Assembly: GCA_958296245.1 (NCBI GenBank)
Contig: OY282458.1
Coordinates: 1,974,197-2,038,196, forward strand
Length of the DNA: 64,000 nt
Source of the DNA: an uncultured Dehalococcoidia bacterium
Lineage (GTDB): Bacteria; Chloroflexota; Dehalococcoidia; Lucifugimonadales; G958296245
Reading direction: 5' to 3'
Below the pieces are notes generated by a model. That model was not told where the DNA came from and ran no database searches. It worked only from the letters and a program-made list of their open reading frames with translations. Positions 34,100 through 43,430 of the stretch are shown here, piece after piece. Positions within the stretch are counted from its first letter, which is position 1, and every line of letters begins with the position of its first letter. The position numbers and the translations under genes are program-made.

Positions 34100-35419
34100 A
34101 TGCTTACCCAGTTGCTCTCGGCCTCGGACCGGCTCGCAGCGCGGCAGACCCTCTGGATGGGCGCCATTACGGCGGTCCAGCTCTTGGGCGGACTGGCCCA
34201 GGTAGCCATCTCCGCCCGGATACTTGGACCGGAGGGTTTCGGCGTCTTGGCCGTCATCATCGCCGTAGCCGCGCTCATCCACGGTCTCTTGGCCGCGCCT
34301 GGGGGTGAAGCCGTCATAACCTTCGTAACGCGGGCCGTGGCGGAGGAAAGGCCGCAAGAGGCAGCCCGCATACTGCGTTTCACCATTGCCGCGTCCCTGG
34401 GGCTGTCGCTCATCGCCTACGCCTTTATTGCGGTCATCGTACTCATGGCAAGCAGCCTGCTGGGGATCGACGACGCCCACCGGGGCATAGCGCTGACGTA
34501 CGGCGTCGTGGGCATCTTCCTGGCTACGCGGACCGAAAGCCTGGCGGTCCTGCGGTTGTCCGACCGGGTATCCCTGGGTTTGGCAATCATTCTGGCGGGC
34601 GTTCTGACCCGGGTCGCCCTGCTCGGAATAGTATGGCTGCAGGGGGGCGGGCTGTTCGAGGTGGTCTTGGCGCATATTGCCGGCGTCGCGGTGGGCGGGG
34701 CCGGGATGCTCGTTGCCGCGGCAGTATCGGCGCCTCGGGCGGGGATAGCCTGCTTCCTACGCTCGCTATCGCTCAGAGTCCCGCCTGGCGTGGCGCGCTT
34801 CCAGGCCGGAGTATTCGGAAGGTCCACCGTCTCGGCATTGGCCTATCATATGGACACTCTCCTGGTGGCGCAATTTACCGGCGCGGCGGACGTGGGACTG
34901 TACCGTGCGGCGAGGCAGATCACCGAAACCGGACACTATCCGTTCCAGCCGCTAAAGGATGGCGTGCAGCTCCAATACAGCAAGCAATGGTACTCGGGCC
35001 GGGGCGGGGCGCTGCGCCGCACCTCGCTGCTGTTCAGCCTGGTGTCCTTCGCGTCGGCGGCAGCGCTATTCGGGCTGCTTGCCGTCTTCCATCGATTCAT
35101 AACGCGGCTCATCCTGGGAGCCGAGTTCTCGGACGCCGCCCCGCTGCTGCTGATTATGATTTTGGGCGCATTCGCCGTCAACAGCATTTCCGCGCTTACT
35201 ACGCTGCCTGCGGCCGTTGGGCGCGTCTTGCCGCTGTTGGCAGCGGAGATAGGCGGCTTGGCGGTCTTCGTCGTGCTCATCGTATGGCTGGTCCCGATGG
35301 GCGGCGCGGAAGGCGCGGCCTGGGCCAATACTGCATACTACAGCGTCATTGCCTTGATCATGGTACCCTTTATAATCTCAACCTTGCGGCAGAGCCGACA
35401 TTTACAGTGGAAACAGTAG
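34100..35419 (+). CDS. Lipid-linked oligosaccharide flippase (Wzx / polysaccharide biosynthesis family)
   Basis: A 439-aa membrane protein with about 12-14 helices and the family's early signature ITAVQLLGGLAQVAISARILGPEGFGVLAVI. The middle AYHMDTLLVAQFTGAADVGLYRAARQITE matches the MOP-superfamily half-repeat. It probably flips undecaprenyl-linked glycans across the inner membrane, supplying substrate for polymerases or ligases. It is tightly linked to the GT4 gene. Its 3' end (CTTGCGGCAGAGCCG through the stop) is repeated before the gene at 36629. Confidence 0.88.
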   Translation: MLTQLLSASDRLAARQTLWMGAITAVQLLGGLAQVAISARILGPEGFGVLAVIIAVAALIHGLLAAPGGEAVITFVTRAVAEERPQEAARILRFTIAASLGLSLIAYAFIAVIVLMASSLLGIDDAHRGIALTYGVVGIFLATRTESLAVLRLSDRVSLGLAIILAGVLTRVALLGIVWLQGGGLFEVVLAHIAGVAVGGAGMLVAAAVSAPRAGIACFLRSLSLRVPPGVARFQAGVFGRSTVSALAYHMDTLLVAQFTGAADVGLYRAARQITETGHYPFQPLKDGVQLQYSKQWYSGRGGALRRTSLLFSLVSFASAAALFGLLAVFHRFITRLILGAEFSDAAPLLLIMILGAFAVNSISALTTLPAAVGRVLPLLAAEIGGLAVFVVLIVWLVPMGGAEGAAWANTAYYSVIALIMVPFIISTLRQSRHLQWKQ

Positions 35420-35426
35420 AGAGCGC

Positions 35427-36558
35427 ATGTGCAGTCCCAAGTCCCAAGTCCCAAGTCCCAAGTCCCAAGTCCCAAGTCCCAAGTCCCAAGTCCCAAGTCC
35501 CAAGTCCCAAGTCCCAAGTCCCAAGTCCCAAGTCCCAAGTCCCAAGTCCCAAGTCCCAAGTCCCAAGTCCCAAGTCCCCCCACCCCGCAACCGGGCTCGA
35601 CGCCAAAGTTCCTGTGATTGGTTACCTCTGTCTGTGTCTGAGCGTATTTTTCTTCAGCTTTCTCCTCGTTGCCGCCCCGGAGACATTGCGTGTGCTGACC
35701 CGGGAAGACTCCTGGGTGGAGAACCTCACTGCGGTATGGTTTCTCCTGGCGGGCTTCCTGCTGTTCGGCACGGCCTGGATGGAGCGCAGCGTCTCCCGTC
35801 GCTGCGCCTATATTCTCGGCGGTATCGCGATGGTGTTCGCGTTTGGCGAAGAGATCAGTTGGGGGCAGCGTATCTTCGGGTTTGCGACGCCCGACTTCTT
35901 GATGTCCTTGAATGAGCAGAAGGAATTCAACGTCCACGGTATCAGGAGTGTAGTGTTCAGCATTATCTACTTGAATAGCGCAATGGTCCTGTGCGTGGCA
36001 ACCGGCGCAGCCTTCTTTTGCCGAAAAGACAGGCTTTTCGGGATTCCGTTGCCGTCAATTATGCTGATGCTGGTCTTTCTGATAATGCTTTCCTATGAGT
36101 CCGGAGTGTGGGTCAGAGATGCAACAGGAATGGGCTTCGGAGAATACCTGGTGCGCACCAGACTATTCTACGGATTTACCGTGGCTGAGGTGAAGGTGCT
36201 GCTGCTGCTCTTTTGCATCTTCGCCCTGATTTCACGGCAAGTCAAACTGGTAGTCGCTTTCGTTGCAACCCTGGCCCTCGTTCTTGCCTTCTCTTATGTG
36301 AACTATGATAATGTGTACCGCCTTAATATCATCGAACGTGGAAGTTTGTTTGAGGTGCGGGAGTACCTGTTCGGCATCGGCTGCCTTTTCTATTCTTTGG
36401 AGCTCATGCTGGCCCAGAGACGGCTGGCGGCAATTTTACCGGCCTCGTTCAGTGGCCTGAAACTGCCAGGCGGAGGGGTCCCGTTCTGGCTGATGGCCTG
36501 CTCTCTGGTAATTGCAGGCAGTATCGCGTTGATATTTTTTGAGTATTTCAGCGGTTAG
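35427..36558 (+). CDS. Candidate phase-variable membrane protein, currently out of frame with its ATG
   Basis: The paralogue at 36629 shows the layout: ATG, a short Pro-rich stretch, then the membrane domain beginning VPVIGYLCLCLSVFFFSFLL. Here the equivalent ATG (35427, GAGAGCGC upstream) is followed by 20 copies of a 7-bp repeat and runs into the wrong frame, ending at 35915 after 162 codons. The membrane domain (from about 35600, with motif FGEEISWGQRIFGFATPDFL and a late VREYLFGIGCLFYSLELMLAQ) is open to the stop at 36558. Loss of one repeat unit, or gain of two, would join them. A GTG at 35407 is already in frame with the membrane domain and could give low expression. Function is unknown; context suggests surface glycan export or lipid modification. 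Confidence 0.7.
35433..35578 (+). repeat. Heptanucleotide microsatellite (AGTCCCA)n, 20 full copies
   Basis: Perfect head-to-tail 7-bp units run from 35433 to 35572 with a partial 21st. None of the six frames meets a stop inside the tract, so it reads as PKSQVPS repeats in plus frames. Seven is not divisible by 3, so each unit gained or lost changes the downstream frame. Confidence 0.95.
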
Positions 36559-36628
36559 GTCAAAGCTGCGCTATGATCTAAACCCTGCGGCAGAGCCGCC
36601 GTTTACGGCGGAAACGGTAGAGGAGCGC

Positions 36629-37558
36629 ATGTCCACCTCCCAGCCCCCAGTCCCCCCACCCCGCAACCGGCTCGACACCAAAGTTCCTGTGATTGGTTAC
36701 CTCTGTCTGTGTCTGAGCGTATTTTTCTTCAGCTTTCTCCTCGTTGCCGCCCCGGAGACATTGCGTGTGCTGACCCGGGAAGACTCCTGGGTGGAGAGCC
36801 TCACTGCGGTGTGGTTTCTCCTGGCGGGCTTCCTGCTGTTCGTCACGGCCTGGATGGAGCGCAGCGTCTCCCGGCGCTGCGTCTATATTCTCGGCGGTAC
36901 GGCGATGGTGTTCGTGTTTGGCGAAGAAATCAGTTGGGGGCAGCGCATCTTCGGGTTTGCGACGCCCGACTTCTTGATGTCCTTGAATGAGCAGGAAGAA
37001 ATCACTGTCCACAATACCGCCAATGGACTGTTTGACATTATATACTTGAACGGTCTGCTGGCCCTGTGTATGGCAACCAGCGCGGCTTTCTTTTGCCGGA
37101 AAGGCAGGCTTTTCGGGATTCCGTTGCCGTCGATTCTGCTGATGCTAGGCTTTCTGATAATACTTTCTTATGAATCAGGAACGGGCCTCAGAAATGCATT
37201 CGAAGGGAACTTCAGAGACTACTTGGCGGGTGTCAGACTATCCTTCGGATTTATTGTGGTTGAGGAGAAGGTGCTGCTTCTGCTCTTTCTCATCTTCACC
37301 TTGTTTTCAGGGCAAGTCAAATTGGTCATTGCTTCCGCTGCAACCCTGGCGCTCGTTTCGGCTCTCTTGTTCGTGAACTACTATAGTAGCATCGATCGTG
37401 GAAGTTTGTTTGAGGTGCGGGAGTACCTGTTCGGCATAGGCTGCCTCTTCTATTCTTTGGAGCTCATGCTGGCTCAGGAACGGTTAGCGGCAATATCACG
37501 AGCAAAATTCAGCGGCCTGAAACTGCCGGGCGGATGGGTTCCATCCTGGCTGCGGTGA
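36629..37558 (+). CDS. Polytopic membrane protein, tandem paralogue of the 35427 gene
   Basis: A 309-aa protein with about 8 membrane segments. It shares long identical stretches with the upstream copy (LRVLTREDSWVE, WMERSVSRRC, FGEEISWGQRIFGFATPDF). After the ATG it has a short non-repetitive MSTSQPPVPPPRNRLDTK in place of the heptamer array, so it shows the intact, permanently in-frame form. GAGGAG lies just before the ATG. The family is unrecognised. It is the last gene of the plus-strand polysaccharide operon and converges with the deacetylase gene. Confidence 0.75.
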   Translation: MSTSQPPVPPPRNRLDTKVPVIGYLCLCLSVFFFSFLLVAAPETLRVLTREDSWVESLTAVWFLLAGFLLFVTAWMERSVSRRCVYILGGTAMVFVFGEEISWGQRIFGFATPDFLMSLNEQEEITVHNTANGLFDIIYLNGLLALCMATSAAFFCRKGRLFGIPLPSILLMLGFLIILSYESGTGLRNAFEGNFRDYLAGVRLSFGFIVVEEKVLLLLFLIFTLFSGQVKLVIASAATLALVSALLFVNYYSSIDRGSLFEVREYLFGIGCLFYSLELMLAQERLAAISRAKFSGLKLPGGWVPSWLR

Positions 37559-37607
37559 GGTCCTTCGCTTCGCTCAGAGCGACAAGGGGAAATTCCGCAC
37601 TTTCCAG

Positions 37608-38804
37608 CTAAGGGCGCGGGCGAAGCGTGTAGGGACGCTCGTTTGGCTTCAGCGAAATCATGGCGGCCTCCGTGTCGAAGACAAGCTCATCCAGCAATTC
37701 GCCGTCCTGGGAAACGGTGAATGGTCTGCCAACCCAATCCTTTGGCTGGTCGAACAGGATGGTCAACGGTTGGTTGAACCTGACGTTTTCCAGACCGTCG
37801 GACAGCGTAATCGTGATGCTTTCGGTTCCGGGGCTGCCCTCGACCGGTTCAACCTTAATCTCGGCATTCTCCCTTTCCCGGACATAGAGGGTTATGTCGT
37901 TCATAGAAGCCGTCCAGAAATCACGCGCCGCGATTGATTGAACGTCTTTGCGGAATTCGTCCCAAGCGTACCATCCCCAATGCCTCTGTCCGATGCTATG
38001 GTAGGTCAATATAACCCACGCGGTCCGCACCAATGCCTCATCCAGGATAGGCGTCAACTCGTCATTGTCGTTGATACAGGCGCGGCAATCCTGAAACTCG
38101 ATGCTTTGCATCTCCAACGCTTGCAAGCCGAACCAATTGTCGGGCGCCAGCCGGGACCCTGGGATATTGTAGAACCTCTTCGGGTCTAGGGTCTGTAGTC
38201 TGCCGCTCAAAAATCCGGAAGCCTCCAAAGCCCGTTGCGTCTCTTCTTCGTGTCCGGCGCTTCTCGGATAGGCGTAGGCGACGGGCTTCATTCCCCAATC
38301 TTCCATGGTGTCGTAGTTGGCCTGGAAAGATTGGAAGGCCTCTTCGTAAGACAACTCGTCGTGGTCTACGTGATCGTGGCCATGCCCAAAATAGCTGAAC
38401 CCATTGGGGACCAGCTCCGACATCAGATAGGCGATCCGCTCATCGTCAGGCCCGCTGAATATGCGATCACCGTTAAAGGAATTTCTGGTCACTATTTCAT
38501 AGCCCATTACGAGGCCCTGCTCCATCACGTAGCTATCTATGTCCGGTTCCCTTCCGCGGATGGGCCAGTCATCGTTGGTAATCGAGATTGCGGCGGTGTG
38601 GTTGTCAAACCACTTTGCGACTGAAGCGTTCAGGGGGCCCGGGGTAGGAGTTGGGACGTCCGGCGCCTGGGACCGGCATCCCGCCGCCAGTACCAAAACG
38701 CCGAGCAGCAGCAACGCCCCCGCCATCATTGCAACGCAAGACGGCAAGGCGCGCCACAGATTGTTCAGTGCGAAGCCTTGCAGGCCGTTCTCCTTACTGT
38801 TCAA
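37608..38804 (-). CDS. Polysaccharide deacetylase-like (NodB-type) lipoprotein
   Basis: A 398-aa protein read from the TTG at 38804. The shared leader (NSKENGLQGFALNNLWR) runs into a lipoprotein signal (AGALLLLGVLVLAAGC). The catalytic region resembles carbohydrate esterase 4: AAISITNDDWP (Asp-Asp motif), GHGHDHVDHDELSYEE (His metal site) and AYAYPRSAG. A later TYHSIGQRHWGW fits the C-terminal active-site His. It probably deacetylates an amino sugar in the surface glycan. ATG 38729 is an alternative start, but then no positive charge precedes the hydrophobic segment. It lacks the KEPC module although it has the leader, and its start overlaps the upstream stop by 11 nt. Confidence 0.75.
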   Translation of the reverse strand: MNSKENGLQGFALNNLWRALPSCVAMMAGALLLLGVLVLAAGCRSQAPDVPTPTPGPLNASVAKWFDNHTAAISITNDDWPIRGREPDIDSYVMEQGLVMGYEIVTRNSFNGDRIFSGPDDERIAYLMSELVPNGFSYFGHGHDHVDHDELSYEEAFQSFQANYDTMEDWGMKPVAYAYPRSAGHEEETQRALEASGFLSGRLQTLDPKRFYNIPGSRLAPDNWFGLQALEMQSIEFQDCRACINDNDELTPILDEALVRTAWVILTYHSIGQRHWGWYAWDEFRKDVQSIAARDFWTASMNDITLYVRERENAEIKVEPVEGSPGTESITITLSDGLENVRFNQPLTILFDQPKDWVGRPFTVSQDGELLDELVFDTEAAMISLKPNERPYTLRPRP

Positions 38805-41115
38805 GGCGGATCTCCCCCTCCCAGAGGCGGTTGTAGCCGCCGGCCGCGGGGACGTACTGGCCTGTCCTGATTTCGGAGACATTATATTCCGGGAGAGGAA
38901 TTTTCACCATACATTTGCCGTCGAGTATCTCGCCGCGCCAGTCAAATCTAAAGTCCAGGTTGTCGAAGCCGTATTGCCGGCGATGGTCGGGCAGGTCGTT
39001 CACGTCAACCGGGTATAGGTGAAGGAAGAATACCGCCTCCGTGTCGGCGCGGGCGCACGGCTCCTTGACGTAGATGAGGTGGTTTCCGATGAGATGCACG
39101 TCAAAGCTGGAGCGGATTGACGGCGGGCGGTCTCCGACCAGCCTTGCCAGATAATCGCTCGCTGCTATAGCTTCAACCCTGACTGGCGGGAGTGCATCGT
39201 GGGGCAGCACAACGGCGTCCACGCACAGCCCCGTCTCCGTTTGCGCCCAGGCGTTGGCGGCCAGTCCATCCGCTGCGCCAACCCAAGACCACGCTATCCA
39301 CTCGTTCGGCGCGCAATTCCTGACGAACGCCTGCGCCAGCCGGCCGTCCACGATCAGCCCGATGCCATCCGACTGATGGTCGAAGTGGGGTTCAATCCTC
39401 TCCCAAGTCCTGGCGACGGTATTTTCATCTGCCGGCAGATCGATGGGCCGTAGTTGGAGTCTTAGTGGTGAACCTTCAAAGCTCCTAGGGTCGGCAAAAT
39501 GAGTTATCCCGAATTCTCGATGGAGAGCATCATATCCGTCTCTAGCCAGCTTTCTCGCGTGGAGATAGTCATAGGAGTTGACTAGGCCATCCAAGTTCAC
39601 CACTGGAAAGCGCGAGAAGTACCCGATGCCGCCGGCTTCATACGACCCGACCACGCTGTCCTCGGGAAGCACGCGGTTCATAAGCTGCGTACCCCCATAA
39701 ACAGCTTCAGTCCATTCGGTCCATGAGTCGTCAGTTCTGGTTGAGACACTAATCGCTTCAACACGCTGAAATGGCTCGGTGAAATCGGCCTTGATAAACA
39801 GGAAGGCCGCGCCCGCAAGGACGATGCCCAAACTCAGGATGTTGGTCGCGTGCTGCGACTTCGGCCCGATGAACCGGCGAATGAAGTAAATGGCGACGTA
39901 ACATCGTACGGGAACAATCAGCGCCGTCATCAGGTACGCCGGGACAAAATACCAAGACCAAGGACCCAAGGAAGGGTGAATCGTGAGAACAGTCTGTGCG
40001 AATTTGGCCAGATGGCCGGCCGCCAAACCGAACATGCCCACCAGGAAGGCCAGCAGAAGCCAATCTTTCCGACTCCGGGAGCGGCGGGCGAACCACCAGA
40101 CCAGCAGCAAATAGGCGCAAACCTCCAGCGCAACCAGCAGCCCATCGTTTAAGACAGGAATCTGCAATATGTCCTGGAAGTTCTGCGCCAAGCTGTATCC
40201 ACCTTCCTGCTCCCACCTGAGCTGCGACCAGAAATTCTTGGTCGCGCCGCTCACCGGCGCGATGCCGCCGAACACGAGCCAGTTGTAGGCGAAATACACC
40301 AGGATGCCTGCGCCGGCGGCGAGAAACGGGACGACCGCCTTCACGGAGCGCGCGGAACGAGCCCACTCTCCGAGTGACGCGCTGGGCGCTCGTTCCTGCC
40401 GCGACCATTCCATAAGCAGCAACGCCGCCGTGGCGGCCAGCGATATGGCGATGTATTCCAGGCGCACCCAAGGCAGGGCGAAGGTGACCGCGGCCAACGG
40501 CCACTGCCACCGCGCCGGGCTTCGGGCAAAGAGGCAAGCGGTCAGAATGAACAGGCCCAACATGAACAGCGCCGCCGCCGCTTCCATTCCTTGAATCAAG
40601 GACCGGTTCTGGTAGAACATCGGCAGCGCGGCGAACATCAGATACCACGGCTGGCGCGCCAGCCGGGCGGCCGCGGCGACGAGGGCTACGCCGCCGGCGA
40701 TGAGCATGATCTCGAACGCCTTGATGCCGAACAGCGCGGCTTCCTTGTCGAATACCCAGTAGAACGGCGTAATCAGCAGCAGCCAGAGGGGGTGATATCC
40801 GTTGGTGCGCGTGATGCCGCCGTCGAAGGTCGAGAACTTCCCCTCAGTCAGGTTGCTGGCGATCTGGAAGTAGTAGAAGGCGTCATCGTGCATGTGGGAG
40901 ATAAGGTTGATGAGGTCGAAGCGGGCGAGCATGTACCAGGCGAACCCGGCGCCGTATGCCAGGACGCCAGCGACGAATAGGGCGAACAGCCCGTGGCGCA
41001 GCCTGGAGGAAGGAATTACCCCCCCCCCTCCAGTACTCATGTTCTGATAACGCGCCGCCAAGGCGCTCCACAGATTCAGCGCGAAGCCTCGCACGGCGTT
41101 CCCGTTACTGCTCAA
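38794..41115 (-). CDS. GT-C membrane glycosyltransferase (LFALFV type) with KEPC module, leader in frame
   Basis: A 773-aa protein and the reference member of four related genes (also 51616, 56127, 58479). It has a leader SSNGNAVRGFALNLWS, a G10 tract coding Gly, a first helix [22 protein letters not shown], an external loop HDDAFYYFQIASNL with [17 protein letters not shown], many helices, an external segment ([33 protein letters not shown]) and a C-terminal KEPC module. The DD pair in the first loop is the likely catalytic or metal site of GT-C enzymes. The TTG at 41115 overlaps the upstream stop by 11 nt. An ATG inside the leader (MSTGGGG) is a second possible start, just before the G tract. 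Confidence 0.82.
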   Translation of the reverse strand: MSSNGNAVRGFALNLWSALAARYQNMSTGGGGVIPSSRLRHGLFALFVAGVLAYGAGFAWYMLARFDLINLISHMHDDAFYYFQIASNLTEGKFSTFDGGITRTNGYHPLWLLLITPFYWVFDKEAALFGIKAFEIMLIAGGVALVAAAARLARQPWYLMFAALPMFYQNRSLIQGMEAAAALFMLGLFILTACLFARSPARWQWPLAAVTFALPWVRLEYIAISLAATAALLLMEWSRQERAPSASLGEWARSARSVKAVVPFLAAGAGILVYFAYNWLVFGGIAPVSGATKNFWSQLRWEQEGGYSLAQNFQDILQIPVLNDGLLVALEVCAYLLLVWWFARRSRSRKDWLLLAFLVGMFGLAAGHLAKFAQTVLTIHPSLGPWSWYFVPAYLMTALIVPVRCYVAIYFIRRFIGPKSQHATNILSLGIVLAGAAFLFIKADFTEPFQRVEAISVSTRTDDSWTEWTEAVYGGTQLMNRVLPEDSVVGSYEAGGIGYFSRFPVVNLDGLVNSYDYLHARKLARDGYDALHREFGITHFADPRSFEGSPLRLQLRPIDLPADENTVARTWERIEPHFDHQSDGIGLIVDGRLAQAFVRNCAPNEWIAWSWVGAADGLAANAWAQTETGLCVDAVVLPHDALPPVRVEAIAASDYLARLVGDRPPSIRSSFDVHLIGNHLIYVKEPCARADTEAVFFLHLYPVDVNDLPDHRRQYGFDNLDFRFDWRGEILDGKCMVKIPLPEYNVSEIRTGQYVPAAGGYNRLWEGEIRLEQ
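41019..41028 (-). repeat. Poly-G tract (10) in glycosyltransferase leader, in frame
   Basis: Ten G on the coding strand: ACT GGA then GGG GGG GGG GTA. At this length the leader start and the membrane protein share a frame. Confidence 0.85.
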
Positions 41116-43150
41116 GCCGGAACTCCCCCTCCCAGAGGTGATCGAAACCGCCGGCTAGGGGCACGAACTGGCCGGTGCTGATGCGGGCAATATCATACTC
41201 CGGGAGAGCAATCGCCGCCATACACCGCCCATCAAGTATCACGCCGCTCCCGTAGAAACTGAAATCCAGGTTGTCGAAGCCGTACCGGCGGCGATGATAG
41301 GGAAGGTCGTTCACGTCAACCGGATACACGGCGAGGAAGAACCACGCCTCCACGTCGGCGCGGGCGCACGGCTCCCTGACGTATACCAGCGTGTTATCGC
41401 TGAGATAGACGTCGAAGTCGGAGCGAATGACGGGTTCGCCGGACACCATTGACACCAGCTCCTCATAGGCGGCCTGCTGCGCGCCGGCGCTGTCAAATGC
41501 TTCGTTCACCCTGAATATGGCGCCATCGGCCAGCTCCGCCACCGGCTCCAACGGGAGCGGCGACTCCATCTGCCAGAGGCCGCAAACTATCCGGCGGCCT
41601 TCGCCCTGGCCGACCCATACGATGTGCTTTTCCGGTTCCCCATGCTCTCGAGATTTCTCGACGACCCGCTCGAACCAGACTTGGCAATCGTAGACGTCCT
41701 GCAAGTTCCGCCGCGGCACGGCAACCAAGGTCACCAGCGTTCCCGGAACACCCGCGTTCCATCGGATTACGTTGGGGGCGTTGCTGTAGTACCGGCCGGA
41801 AACCGGGTTCGCCCGCACATACTCCACGATCTCGGAATCCTCCCAGTACGCCGTATTGAGACTCCTGCCGATGTACCCCGATTCCAGCGCTTCGGCGGTC
41901 AATCGCAGATTATGCTGCGCCGAGGCGCCGATATGCCAGCCGCCGCCAATCAGCGCCAGAGCGACTAGCCCCCACCGAAACGCGGACATCCCGCCCGTCG
42001 CCCTGTGGCGCAGCAGCCCGTCCAGCCAGAACGCCCCAACGAACAGCAACGGAACATAGACCGGCGCGAGGAATCGGCTGTCTATGCCCTGCTCGGCCGT
42101 GAACGGCACCAACACGGTTAAAATGGCAAGGTACGCCAGAGCGAATATCCAGAAGACGTAAGACGCCCTTCCTGAACGGGGAGGGGTGAGGAGCAGCGCC
42201 GCCAGCAGCACAACCAGGCCGGCAATCAGCCATGGCGAGTGCAACTCCCAGCGGGGCTGGGGCAGCAGCGGGTTGGCCCACCCTTCGAACACCACGATGA
42301 TCTGCACCAGTCCATCGAACAGGGACTGCCCCGACGCTGAGGACCGGTCCCCGGTAAGTGTCCCGGAGACCAGGTAGTTGCGCGCCAGCGCCGCCGCGAG
42401 GGGGAGCGACGATATGGCGCCGAAGGCCAGGGCGTCCTGCAGCCGCTGGCGCACCGGGGCGTCCCGGCGCAAAAGGATCATAAGGACTGCGGAGAAGATC
42501 AGCGCAACCCCGATGTACCGCGTCACCGCGGACAGCGCGGCGAATACCGCGGAAAGCGCGAGGGCCCGCTTGCCGCTTCTCCGGTTCAAGAACGACTCCA
42601 AAGGCATCAAGGCAAGGACGGTGAACAGGATGAAGAGGGATTCACTCAGAAGGGTCGAAGCGAAATGAGCGAGGGGAACGGCTACCGTCACTGCCACTGC
42701 CGCGCCCAGCGCAATCGCCGGCGTCTGGAGACGCCGGCTCAGCCAGAGGCCCGACGCCAGGATGAGCAGACCGAAGGCGGCTGCGTTAAGTAACCGGCCC
42801 CCGTCCACCGGCTCGATGCCGAACAGGCTCAGGAACGCCATTGCTATGGAGAAGAAGGGCGCGTACAACACCATCGGCCTGCCGCCGGGGCTTAGCAGAC
42901 CATCCCCGGCGGCCAGACTCTCGGCTGCCGATATGTAGTTGAAGGCCCAGTCGATCGACGCGCCGTAGGTGGAAGTGCGGACCAGGACGTGCGCCGCGCC
43001 CAAGACCGCGACGAGGGCGATGAGCGCCGGAAATGCGGAGCGCCTGATGGAGAGGGAAATACCCGCCCCCGTACTCATGTTCTGATAACGCGCCGCCAAG
43101 GCGCTCCACAGATTCAGCGTGAAGCCTCGCACGTGCCTGCTGGGAAGCAA
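41105..43150 (-). CDS. GT-C membrane glycosyltransferase with KEPC module, related to the 23482/25127 pair
   Basis: A 681-aa protein with leader remnant RHVRGFTLNLWS, first external loop ASIDWAFNYISAAESLAAGDGL followed by MVLYAPFFSIA, about 10-12 helices and the core ending LEPVAELADGAIFRVNEAF. That ending corresponds to the C-terminus of the two module-less genes at 23482 and 25127; here the protein continues into a complete KEPC module (VYLSDNTLVYVREPC to WEGEFRLEQ). The start is a TTG at 43150, just after the stop of the 70-aa gene; ATG 43079 (MSTGAG) is the alternative. Its last codons supply the ribosome site for the next gene. Confidence 0.82.
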   Translation of the reverse strand: MLPSRHVRGFTLNLWSALAARYQNMSTGAGISLSIRRSAFPALIALVAVLGAAHVLVRTSTYGASIDWAFNYISAAESLAAGDGLLSPGGRPMVLYAPFFSIAMAFLSLFGIEPVDGGRLLNAAAFGLLILASGLWLSRRLQTPAIALGAAVAVTVAVPLAHFASTLLSESLFILFTVLALMPLESFLNRRSGKRALALSAVFAALSAVTRYIGVALIFSAVLMILLRRDAPVRQRLQDALAFGAISSLPLAAALARNYLVSGTLTGDRSSASGQSLFDGLVQIIVVFEGWANPLLPQPRWELHSPWLIAGLVVLLAALLLTPPRSGRASYVFWIFALAYLAILTVLVPFTAEQGIDSRFLAPVYVPLLFVGAFWLDGLLRHRATGGMSAFRWGLVALALIGGGWHIGASAQHNLRLTAEALESGYIGRSLNTAYWEDSEIVEYVRANPVSGRYYSNAPNVIRWNAGVPGTLVTLVAVPRRNLQDVYDCQVWFERVVEKSREHGEPEKHIVWVGQGEGRRIVCGLWQMESPLPLEPVAELADGAIFRVNEAFDSAGAQQAAYEELVSMVSGEPVIRSDFDVYLSDNTLVYVREPCARADVEAWFFLAVYPVDVNDLPYHRRRYGFDNLDFSFYGSGVILDGRCMAAIALPEYDIARISTGQFVPLAGGFDHLWEGEFRLEQ

Positions 43151-43155
43151 CGCAG

Positions 43156-43368
43156 CTAGAAGCCGGGATAACTCCTTTCGCGCTTCGTCTCACCAGTAGC
43201 GGGATCTGGCAAGCCGATGGTGGCCCGGTGTGTGCCCAGCGGCGCCAGCCTATATCGAGTTTTCAAATGCGGGGCTATCTCCTCGATATACTTCTGCAAA
43301 GCATCCAAGGAATCGCGATCCAAATGAGGGTTTTTACTTATGATTTCGTTAATATCAGGCTTATCCAT
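43156..43368 (-). CDS. Small hypothetical protein (70 aa)
   Basis: Starts MDKPDINEIISKNPHLDRD, predicted mostly helical, and ends with a polar tail (GETKRERSYPGF). ATG 43368 is preceded by CCAGGAGTCCAAA, a good ribosome site, so I prefer it to the longer reading from 43413. It lies 62 nt after the ClpP-fold proteinase gene, has similarly low GC, and probably forms a two-gene unit with it. No family recognised. Confidence 0.6.
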   Translation of the reverse strand: MDKPDINEIISKNPHLDRDSLDALQKYIEEIAPHLKTRYRLAPLGTHRATIGLPDPATGETKRERSYPGF

Positions 43369-43430
43369 TTTGGACTCCTGGTTGAAGTCAGACGAATCAG
43401 CTATGACTCTCAATGTCTAATGGCGATGGC

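Noticed and set aside
35338-35937. Minus-strand frames through the heptamer array encoding GLGTWDL-type repeats
   Set aside because: The tract has no stop in any frame by composition; only the plus-strand gene has a paralogue with matching start and downstream domain.
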